Assembly (NCBI RefSeq): GCF_001557235.1
Contig: NZ_LSJI01000184.1
Span: 1-21,598 of the forward strand
Source of the DNA: Phenylobacterium sp. CCH9-H3
GTDB taxonomy: Bacteria; Pseudomonadota; Alphaproteobacteria; Caulobacterales; Caulobacteraceae
DNA length: 21,598 nt
Reading direction: 5' to 3'
Positions 16,462 to 21,598 of the stretch are shown here, piece by piece. Position 1 is the stretch's first letter, and each line of letters opens with the position of its first letter. Made by a program: the position numbers and the translations under genes. Under the pieces are notes generated by a model. That model had not been told where the DNA came from, ran no database searches, and was given only the letters and a program-made list of their open reading frames with translations.

Positions 16462-16971
16462 CTAGGCCGCCCGGACGAGCTTCTTGACCTTCTTCACCGC
16501 CTGCTCGCGCTTCAGGCGCGACAGATGGTCGATGAAGAGCACGCCTTCCAGGTGGTCCATCTCGTGCTGGATGCAGACCGCGAAGAGGCCCTCGGCGTCC
16601 TCCTCGACCTGTTCGCCCTGGTAGTTCAGATAGCGCAGCTTCACGCGCGCCGGCCGCTCGACCTCGTCGAAGATCTCGGGCACGGACAGGCAGCCCTCTT
16701 CGTACGGCGCGGTTTCGTCCGAGGCCCACAGGATCTCGGGGTTCACGAAATAGCGGGGCTGGGGCGGCTCGTCCTGGCGGGCCAGGTCCATGACGATCAC
16801 GCGCTTGGGCACGCCGATCTGGATGGCCGCCAGACCGATGCCGGGGGCGTCGTACATCGTCTCCAGCATGTCATCCATCAGCGCGCGCAGCTCGTCGTCG
16901 ACGGCATCGACGGGCTGGGACACCTGCTTCAGCGCAGGATGCGGGACGACGAGGATCTCACGAAGGGCCAT
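16462..16971 (-). CDS. def: Peptide deformylase
   Basis: This 169-residue metal hydrolase removes the formyl group from the N-terminal methionine of new proteins, the step before Map. All three family motifs are present: [10 protein letters not shown] (44-53), EGCLSVPE with the metal Cys94, and QHEMDHLEG with His136, Glu137 and His140. The Lys/Arg-rich C-terminal tail ([14 protein letters not shown]) is typical of Gram-negative forms. It starts [16 protein letters not shown] perfect TTGAC-C-GTCAA palindrome lies 25 bases upstream of the start codon. It is followed on its strand by a strong hairpin and then an inserted methyltransferase gene. Confidence 0.97.
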   Translation of the reverse strand: MALREILVVPHPALKQVSQPVDAVDDELRALMDDMLETMYDAPGIGLAAIQIGVPKRVIVMDLARQDEPPQPRYFVNPEILWASDETAPYEEGCLSVPEIFDEVERPARVKLRYLNYQGEQVEEDAEGLFAVCIQHEMDHLEGVLFIDHLSRLKREQAVKKVKKLVRAA

Positions 16972-16995
16972 GGCGCGCAGGTAAGGGTCCGATTG

Positions 16996-17006
16996 TTGAC
17001 CGTCAA
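16996..17006. promoter_or_regulatory. Perfect TTGAC-C-GTCAA palindrome upstream of def
   Basis: An 11-base palindrome lies between rmuC and def. Read on the minus strand it begins TTGACG and could double as the -35 element of a def promoter, with TACCTG 17 bases further on as a poor -10. It may be an operator, a promoter part or chance. Confidence 0.3.
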
Positions 17007-17029
17007 GGTAGGAGAAGGCCGCGGCGCTG

Positions 17030-18247
17030 CTACGCTTCGCCGCCGGCCGCCAGGCGCACGGCCGGCGCCTCGCTGGTGGTCAGCTTGGCCAACGGCCGCA
17101 CGGCCACCTCCACGGGCTGCAGTTCGACGACCTCCTTGCCCTGGTGATCGACCTTCAGTTCCTCGAACCGGCGGGCCTGGGTCAGGACCTGGGTCTCCAG
17201 CGAGCCGACGAACTGGTTGTACCGGCTGACCGCCGCCTCCAGCGCCTTGCCCACCGATCCGGCGTGGGCCCCCATGACCGAGATCCGCTTGTAGAGTTCC
17301 TTGCCCAGGTCGGCGATCTTCTGGGCGTTGGCGGCCTGCTCCTCCACCCGCCAGCCGTAGACGACGGCCTTGCAGAGCGCGAACAGGGTGGACGGCGTCA
17401 CGATCACCACCCGCCGGTCCATGGCGTCGTTCATCAGCTCGGGCGCCCGGTCCAGCGCCGCGGCCAGGGCCGAGTCCAGCGGTACGAACATGGCCACGAA
17501 GTCCGGCGAGTTCTGGAACTGATCCCAGTAGGCCTTGGCCGAGAGCCCCTGGATGTGGCCGCGCACGCTTTGCACGTGGCGCACGCCCGCCGCGTCGCGG
17601 GCGTAGTCCTCGGCGGCCTCCTGCAACTCCAGGAAGGCGTTGAGCGAGCACTTGGCGTCGATCACGAACAGGCCCCCACCCGGCAGGCGCACGGTCACGT
17701 CCGGCCGCCGGCGGCCTTCTTCCGTGTCGGTGGAGGTCTGCTCGTCGAAGTCGAAACGCCCGGACAGCCCCGCCGCCTCCAGCACGTTGCGCAGGGTCTG
17801 CTCGCCCCACCGCCCCTGCACGCCCGCGCCCCGGCGCAGCGCCGCCGACAGCTTTCGCGCCTCGTCCTGGGTGGCGGCAGAGGCCTGCATCAACTGGGCG
17901 ATCTGTTCCTTGAGGCCGCCCTGCTCCTCGGCCCGCTGCTTCTCCACCGCGGTCACCTGTTCCTGGAACTTCTGCAGCGTGTCGGCCACCGGCTTCAGCT
18001 GGGCCTCCAGTCGCGCCTGGGCCAGTTGCTCGCGGTTGCGCACCGCCTCCTCGTTCTTGCGCAGGATCTCCTCGGCGACGCTGGCCGCCGACTGGGTGAG
18101 CTGGGCGCGGACGAGGTCCCCCTGCTCGGCCATCAGCTTCATCCGCAGTTCGGCGTGCGAGGCCCGGCCCCGCTCGCGCAGCGCCCAGGCGATGGCCGCC
18201 GCGGCGATGAGCACGCAGAGGATCGCGAGGAAAAGGAGTCCGTTCAT
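17030..18247 (-). CDS. rmuC: DNA recombination protein RmuC
   Basis: This 405-residue protein has a single N-terminal membrane helix (about 2-24), a long Ala/Glu/Gln-rich coiled coil (about 30-135), and the RmuC nuclease-like core. The core is recognised by [41 protein letters not shown] (Asp and Lys of a PD-(D/E)xK-like fold) and the [19 protein letters not shown] segment. RmuC limits DNA inversions and certain rearrangements in Escherichia coli; the mechanism is poorly known. It is followed by def on the same strand. No ribosome site lies next to the ATG; instead a five-base-stem hairpin (18249-18253 with 18261-18265) sits right before the start. Confidence 0.94.
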   Translation of the reverse strand: MNGLLFLAILCVLIAAAAIAWALRERGRASHAELRMKLMAEQGDLVRAQLTQSAASVAEEILRKNEEAVRNREQLAQARLEAQLKPVADTLQKFQEQVTAVEKQRAEEQGGLKEQIAQLMQASAATQDEARKLSAALRRGAGVQGRWGEQTLRNVLEAAGLSGRFDFDEQTSTDTEEGRRRPDVTVRLPGGGLFVIDAKCSLNAFLELQEAAEDYARDAAGVRHVQSVRGHIQGLSAKAYWDQFQNSPDFVAMFVPLDSALAAALDRAPELMNDAMDRRVVIVTPSTLFALCKAVVYGWRVEEQAANAQKIADLGKELYKRISVMGAHAGSVGKALEAAVSRYNQFVGSLETQVLTQARRFEELKVDHQGKEVVELQPVEVAVRPLAKLTTSEAPAVRLAAGGEA

Positions 18248-18278
18248 GGTGCGTTCTTAGCGCACTCCGTGAGTCGGG

Positions 18279-19190
18279 TCAGCCCACCAGGCGCCCGCCG
18301 ATGGTCTCGCCTCGGGAGAGGGTGGAGGTGATCGGCGCCAGCAGGAACATCTCGCCCAGGCCCGCGGTCGCCGCCGCCGGGCCGATGTCGCGGATGAGGT
18401 GGCGTTTCAGGTCTTCGGCGATGCTGCCCTCGGGCGCCAGGGGATCGCGGGCCAGCAGTTCGGCGCAGGTGGCGTCGTCCGTCGCCCGGTCGCCGGTCAG
18501 GTCGCCGATCCGCTCCATGACGATGGGATAGGCCGAAGGCGTGCGCGCCGCGTTCAGCGCCGCCGCCATGACGATCCCGTCCAGGAACGAGGCCTTCGAC
18601 AGCGGCACCCCGTTCCAGATCACGAAGATGGGCGTCTGGCCCACGGTGTCGAACAGGATCGCGAACAGCTGGCCCTCGGCCGGCAGGAGCCAGCCATCGA
18701 ACAGGAGGCCCGCCCCGCCGACCTTGAACTGCAGCAGGCCGTTCTCGTGACGTCGCACCATCCCATGGTCGTGGAAGAAGCGGCCCGGCATCATCACCGA
18801 GGGGCGGGTGGTGCGCCAGAACCCCTCGTAGGCGTGTCCGCGCCGCTCGGTGGTCAGGCGCGACATCTCCAGCACCGGCAGGGGCAGGGAGTCCGGCGCA
18901 TCGTGCAGGCCGGCCACGCCGTGGCCGTTGACCGGCGCCGCCACGCCCAGGAGACCCGCCAGGCCCGGCAGGTCCCGGTCCCAGTCCAGCATGGTGAAGC
19001 CCGGGCAGCGGTTCGAGATCACCCGCGTCAGGTTCTCGAGGTTGTGCGCGGACGGCGTTACGACCCCCGACGCCCACCGCCCGACCAGCGATTTGTCCAC
19101 GCCGAGTTCCGCCGCCAGGCGCCCGCGGCTCATGGAGAGCGCCTTGAGCACCAGCGTCAGCTTCTCGTGAAAAGGCACGGATAACGCCAT
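18279..19190 (-). CDS. XRE-type helix-turn-helix regulator with an unrecognised C-terminal domain
   Basis: This 303-residue protein has an N-terminal helix-turn-helix of the XRE/Cro class (about residues 8-58; GRLAAELGVDKSLVGRWASG is the core). The remaining 240 residues have no signature I can name. They are rich in hydrophobic strands and aromatic residues (GRFFHDHG, LLFDGWLLP, IFVIWNG) and look like a globular sensing domain; a PAS- or GAF-like fold is possible but unproven. I chose ATG 19190 since it gives MALSVPFHEKLTLVLKAL directly before the DNA-binding helices; the frame is open further upstream but only across the operator-like repeats. A perfect inverted repeat lies 8-22 bases upstream of the start, suggesting autoregulation. 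It is divergent from a tiny exported protein gene. Confidence 0.8.
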   Translation of the reverse strand: MALSVPFHEKLTLVLKALSMSRGRLAAELGVDKSLVGRWASGVVTPSAHNLENLTRVISNRCPGFTMLDWDRDLPGLAGLLGVAAPVNGHGVAGLHDAPDSLPLPVLEMSRLTTERRGHAYEGFWRTTRPSVMMPGRFFHDHGMVRRHENGLLQFKVGGAGLLFDGWLLPAEGQLFAILFDTVGQTPIFVIWNGVPLSKASFLDGIVMAAALNAARTPSAYPIVMERIGDLTGDRATDDATCAELLARDPLAPEGSIAEDLKRHLIRDIGPAAATAGLGEMFLLAPITSTLSRGETIGGRLVG

Positions 19191-19197
19191 CGACGAA

Positions 19198-19212
19198 CAT
19201 TGTTTCACAATG
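19198..19212. promoter_or_regulatory. Perfect inverted repeat, candidate operator of the XRE-type gene
   Basis: CATTGT (19198-19203) and ACAATG (19207-19212) are exact reverse complements separated by TTC. The repeat lies just upstream of the regulator start codon, where binding by its own product would block transcription or translation. Confidence 0.45.
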
Positions 19213-19280
19213 CAACCCGCTGATGCAACGGTTGCGCACCCGGTTGCATCGCAGGTTCCGCGCAGGGCGCCACCGTTGCG
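19211..19280. repeat. Cluster of five TGCAAC/GTTGC motifs in both orientations
   Basis: TGCAAC occurs at 19211-19216 and 19224-19229. The reverse form GTTGCG or GTTGCA occurs at 19231-19236, 19243-19248 and 19275-19280. GATGCAAC (19222-19229) and GTTGCATC (19243-19250) form an exact eight-base inverted repeat, and GCAAC-G-GTTGC (19225-19235) a tight inner palindrome. The spacings of 12 to 13 bases between same-direction copies are near one helical turn. It lies in the divergent promoter region of the XRE-type regulator and the small exported protein, so it is probably a set of binding sites. Confidence 0.55.
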
Positions 19281-19368
19281 CCTTTCGCAGGCGTCCGCTG
19301 CACCTGCGCGATCACGCCGCACCCGCCTACCATTCAGTCAACGACAAGCGGCCGAAGGTCGTGACCCC

Positions 19369-19375
19369 GGAGGAA
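19369..19375 (+). promoter_or_regulatory. Strong ribosome binding site that identifies the small exported protein gene
   Basis: GGAGGAA, near-consensus, with GGAGG ending five bases before ATG 19379. It is one of the best such sites in the window and is the main reason for calling the small gene that follows and for choosing its start. Confidence 0.7.
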
Positions 19376-19378
19376 ACG

Positions 19379-19582
19379 ATGCGGCTGGCCAACCACATTT
19401 TCTACGCGCTCGCGGCGCTGATCGGCGTCTCGCTGGTGGCGCTGAGGGATCCCTCGGTGGGGATGCTCACGGCCACCGCCGGCCAACCCGTGGCCGCGTG
19501 CCGAAGCGATCATCTGGAGCGGCCCTGCGACCCCGGTGTCGTGGGCGGCGTCCTGCGCGGGGGCCACGTGGTCGCCCGCTGA
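19379..19582 (+). CDS. Small exported or membrane-anchored protein of unknown function
   Basis: This 67-residue protein begins MRLANHIFYALAALIGVSLVAL: a basic start and a hydrophobic helix, so it is either secreted or anchored in the inner membrane with its C-terminus outside. The remaining 45 residues contain two cysteines (AACRSDHLERPCDPG) that could form a disulfide in the periplasm, and Gly/Val-rich sequence. No family is recognised. ATG 19379 is chosen because of the near-consensus GGAGGAA upstream; the same frame is open back to 19223 but that part is arginine-rich noise crossing the repeat cluster. It is divergent from the XRE-type regulator and shares its promoter region, so it is a candidate target of that regulator. 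Confidence 0.6.
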   Translation: MRLANHIFYALAALIGVSLVALRDPSVGMLTATAGQPVAACRSDHLERPCDPGVVGGVLRGGHVVAR

Positions 19583-19772
19583 ACGAGGCAATGGGCTGAG
19601 GCGCGCATTCTCCCGTGCAGCGCGCTTTCGGCTCCGCGTCGAGGCCGTCTCTCGCGGTCCTCGGCGCAGCGGCGGCCGGGCGAAGGCCCGCCCCGCGCGG
19701 TCCCCGAAGGGGTGCTGGCGCTCCGCGTCGCTGGCGGCCATCCCACGGTCGCCGGCGGCGCGGACGTGCCGT
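19583..19772. other. Structured intergenic segment between convergent genes
   Basis: These 190 bases hold no convincing gene. They contain two clean hairpins, CGGGC-GAAG-GCCCG (19677-19690) and CCCC-GAA-GGGG (19702-19712), and two direct repeats: GCTCCGCGTCG at 19631-19641 and 19720-19730, and CGCGGTCC at 19653-19660 and 19696-19703. The pairs are nested around the hairpins. It could serve as a bidirectional terminator region, a dispersed repeat or a structured RNA. I do not see SRP RNA or tmRNA motifs. Confidence 0.45.
19677..19712. terminator. Paired GC hairpins, possible bidirectional terminator
   Basis: Two neighbouring stem-loops (19677-19690 with a GAAG loop, 19702-19712 with a GAA loop) lie between the convergent small exported gene and recR. 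No T run follows on either strand, so intrinsic termination is uncertain. Confidence 0.35.
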
Positions 19773-20375
19773 CTAAGCGGGACGCCGCGCCCGCATCGCC
19801 TGGGCGATGGTCCCGTCGTCCAGCCAGTCCAGTTCGCCGCCCACCGGCACGCCGCGGGCCAGCATGGTCACGCTGACCCCCGCCCCCGCGAGACGCTCGG
19901 CCAAGTAGTGGGCCGTGGTCTGGCCGTCCACGGTGGCGGGCAGCGCCAGGATCACCTCGCGGACGCCCTCCTCCGCGGCGCGGCCGACCAGCGAGCCCAC
20001 CCGCAGCGCCTCCGGCCCCACGCCATCCAAGGCCGACAGGAGGCCGCCCAGCACGTGATAGCGACCCCGGAACGCGCCGGCCCGCTCCATGGCCCACAGC
20101 GCCCCCACCTCCTCGACCACGCAGATCAGCGCGCCGTCGCGGGTCCGGTCGGCGCAGATGGCGCAGGGGTCCTGGGTGTCGAGCGAGCCGCAGACCTGGC
20201 AGGTCTTCACCCGCGCCGCCGCCTCGGCCAGGGCGTCCGACAGCGGCAGCAGAAGCTGGTCCCGCCGCTTCAGCAGCGCCAGGGCCGCGCGCCGGGCCGA
20301 CCGCGGCCCAAGCCCGGGCAGCTTCGACAACAGGCCGATCAGGCGCTCGATCTCGGGTCCGGCGGAGGCGGCCAA
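19773..20375 (-). CDS. recR: Recombination mediator protein RecR
   Basis: This 200-residue protein works with RecO/RecF to load RecA at gaps. The order is: a helix-hairpin-helix ([15 protein letters not shown], 18-32), a zinc finger with Cys59, Cys62, Cys71 and Cys74, a Toprim domain (about 82-178) and a C-terminal end with [15 protein letters not shown]. Length is normal. The start is TTG 20375, supported by AAGGG six bases upstream and by the [13 protein letters not shown] start typical of the family; no ATG is available. It begins two bases after the stop of an NTF2-like gene and ends the dnaX-ybaB unit. In most bacteria it directly follows ybaB. Confidence 0.96.
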   Translation of the reverse strand: MAASAGPEIERLIGLLSKLPGLGPRSARRAALALLKRRDQLLLPLSDALAEAAARVKTCQVCGSLDTQDPCAICADRTRDGALICVVEEVGALWAMERAGAFRGRYHVLGGLLSALDGVGPEALRVGSLVGRAAEEGVREVILALPATVDGQTTAHYLAERLAGAGVSVTMLARGVPVGGELDWLDDGTIAQAMRARRPA

Positions 20376-20377
20376 GC

Positions 20378-20785
20378 TCAGCCCTTCGGAACCCGCGTGG
20401 CCTGGCTCATCACCACGACCCAGCGACCGTTCCGCTTCTGCCAGACGTCGATGAAGCGCAGCGTCACGTCATAGGGCTGGCCGCCCGACGTGCCCCGGGC
20501 GCGCGCCACACCGCCCAGGATGGCCGCGTCGCCCATGAGCTTTTCGACCTTTTCCTCGACCGTGAAGGGCTCCAGCCTGTAGCCGGGCGCCACCTGGTCG
20601 GCGATGAAGCTGGCCTTGTCCTGCACCTGGCCGGCCGAATTGTGCAGCCGGTAGTCGTCGGCGATCAGGCGCTCCAGCTCGGCCCTGTTGCTGGTGACCT
20701 GGGCCTGGTCGTAGTCGTGCGCCGCCTTCGCCAGGTCGGCGGGCAGCGCCACGGAGACGGCGGCCAGGATCGCGGCGACCAGCAT
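20378..20785 (-). CDS. NTF2-like (DUF4440-type) protein, probably exported
   Basis: This 135-residue protein begins with a hydrophobic segment ([21 protein letters not shown]) that may be a signal peptide, although it lacks the usual basic residues at the very start. The rest has the SnoaL/NTF2 cone pattern: a helix with [22 protein letters not shown], central strands, and [20 protein letters not shown] at the end, the mark of DUF4440-type proteins. The pocket could bind a small ligand; no reaction can be assigned. Its ATG overlaps the ybaB stop by one base (TGATG) and it ends two bases before recR, so it is embedded in, and translationally coupled to, a replication and repair operon where it is not usually found. 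Confidence 0.82.
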   Translation of the reverse strand: MLVAAILAAVSVALPADLAKAAHDYDQAQVTSNRAELERLIADDYRLHNSAGQVQDKASFIADQVAPGYRLEPFTVEEKVEKLMGDAAILGGVARARGTSGGQPYDVTLRFIDVWQKRNGRWVVVMSQATRVPKG

Positions 20786-21111
20786 CAGAACTTCGGCATG
20801 CCGGGGATGTTCAGGCCGGCCAGCGGACCGGCCGCCTCGCGCATCACCTCGGCCTGCTTCTCATCCAGCTTGCGCTTGGCGTCGGCGTGGGCGGCCACGA
20901 TCAGGTCGGCGACCACCTCGCCCTCGCCCGGCGCCATGAGGCTCTCGTCCAGGTCGACGCGGGCGAGTTCGCCCGTGCCCTTGAGAACCAGCTTGACCAT
21001 GCCGCCGCCCGACGTGCCCTCGACCTCCAGCGCGCCGATCCGCTCCTGCGCCTCGGCCATGCGCTGCTGCATGGCCTGGGCCTGCTTCATGATCGAACCC
21101 AGGTCTTTCAT
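20785..21111 (-). CDS. ybaB: Nucleoid-associated protein YbaB/EbfC
   Basis: This 108-residue DNA-binding dimer begins MKDLGSIMKQAQAMQQRM, has a helical first half, the strand VEGTSGGGMVKLVLKGTG, and ends GLNIPGMPKF; all are family hallmarks at normal length. It coats DNA and influences nucleoid structure and gene expression. It starts three bases after the dnaX stop, with GAGGA lying in the dnaX 3' end, and overlaps the next gene by one base. The dnaX-ybaB(-recR) order is conserved across bacteria. Confidence 0.96.
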   Translation of the reverse strand: MKDLGSIMKQAQAMQQRMAEAQERIGALEVEGTSGGGMVKLVLKGTGELARVDLDESLMAPGEGEVVADLIVAAHADAKRKLDEKQAEVMREAAGPLAGLNIPGMPKF

Positions 21112-21114
21112 CGG

Positions 21115-21598
21115 TCAGTCCTCGTCGGCGTCGTCTTCGGGAGGCGGCGCTTCGGCCGGCTCGGGTTGCTTAAGGTGGCGTATGCCCACGATCTCGGTCC
21201 CGGGGAAGGCCTGCATCACGCCCTGGATGAAGGGGTGCTGCTCGATCTCGGCGCGCACCTCGCGTTCCTCGCGCTTCTGCTTCTCCCAGAGGCTCTCGGC
21301 CCCGCCGCCGCCCTCGGCCGCGATCAGCCAGCGCTCGCCGGTCCATTCCTTCAGCCGCGAGACCAGCCGCTGGGCCAGGTCGTTCGGCGCGCCCGGGGCG
21401 GGTTCGTAGGTGATGGCGCCCGGGCGGAAGTTGATCGGCCGGATGAACCGCTCCACGTCCAGCTTCAGCCGGATGTCGCGCCGCCGGTCGATCAGCGCCA
21501 GCATGTCCTCGAAGGTCTGTAGGTTGGCCACCGGTTCGGTAGACGGCAGGCCGGGCGCGATCTGCTGGCGCGCGACCGCGTTGGCAGCCAGCCCCGCC
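21115..21598 (-). CDS. dnaX: DNA polymerase III subunit gamma/tau, C-terminal part (5' truncated by window edge)
   Basis: Only the last 160 residues are present; the ATPase and clamp-loader domains are beyond the window end and the frame is open to the edge. The visible sequence contains FEDMLALIDRRRDIRLKLDVERFIR, FRPGAITYEP and RLVSRLKEWTGERW, which match the tau C-terminal domain found in alphaproteobacterial DnaX, the part that binds the polymerase alpha subunit. It ends with an acidic tail (PPPEDDADED). Identification is strengthened by ybaB and recR downstream. An internal GTG at 21531 is not the real start. Confidence 0.92.
   Translation of the reverse strand, partial: AGLAANAVARQQIAPGLPSTEPVANLQTFEDMLALIDRRRDIRLKLDVERFIRPINFRPGAITYEPAPGAPNDLAQRLVSRLKEWTGERWLIAAEGGGGAESLWEKQKREEREVRAEIEQHPFIQGVMQAFPGTEIVGIRHLKQPEPAEAPPPEDDADED

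Noticed and set aside
19334..19741. Minus-strand 135-residue frame across the small exported gene and the structured intergenic segment
   Set aside because: Arg/His/Ala-rich shadow composition, and it overlaps a gene with a much better ribosome site.
19583..19772. SRP RNA (ffs) or tmRNA gene near the recR end of the dnaX cluster
   Set aside because: The conserved SRP RNA loop sequence and tmRNA tag or acceptor features are not seen; ffs would be expected on the other side of dnaX.

Overview
The window is a GC-rich, densely packed bacterial chromosome segment. Codon third positions are overwhelmingly G/C, and nearly every gene belongs to a familiar alphaproteobacterial family. Gene content and protein style point to Caulobacteraceae, possibly Phenylobacterium or a relative. 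That placement is inferred from recalled sequence style and gene order, not from a search. No gene-free stretch exceeds about 300 bases. I see no tRNA, rRNA, CRISPR array, transposase, integrase or phage gene.

Layout. (1) Bases 1-2447: a rightward cluster of a truncated HSL-type esterase, a zinc-free quinone oxidoreductase-like MDR protein, a small lipoprotein and a type I methionine aminopeptidase. (2) 2463-5563: a recognisable sigma-70-like promoter followed by rpmH, rnpA, yidC and engB. (3) 5564-8889: an accessory block with an LCAD-like acyl-CoA dehydrogenase, a Crp/Fnr-type regulator and a leftward exported amidohydrolase. (4) 8993-11414: argB, a HAD pyrimidine 5'-nucleotidase-like gene and dapD. 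(5) 11444-12390: two tandem cupin genes on the minus strand. (6) 12433-15243: dapE, convergent with a fmt-truA pair. (7) 15331-16388: an alanine-rich lipoprotein and a TylF-like methyltransferase. (8) 16462-18247: def and rmuC, leftward. (9) 18279-19582: an XRE-type regulator divergent from a tiny exported protein, with a dense cluster of inverted and direct TGCAAC/GTTGC motifs between them. (10) 19773-21598: the dnaX-ybaB-recR operon, with an NTF2-like gene spliced between ybaB and recR.

Taken together, the housekeeping genes look like the old alphaproteobacterial supercluster (rpmH-rnpA-yidC-engB-argB-HAD-dapD-dapE-truA-fmt-def-recR-ybaB-dnaX), here broken up by small accessory cassettes. 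The backbone covers ribosome and membrane-protein biogenesis, arginine and lysine/diaminopimelate synthesis, formyl-Met initiation and removal (fmt, def, map), and replication and repair.

I did not find a clearly new multi-gene system. The best candidates for something undescribed are the regulator, motif cluster and small-protein unit at 18279-19582, the tandem cupin pair inside dapD-dapE, and the structured intergenic segment at 19583-19772.
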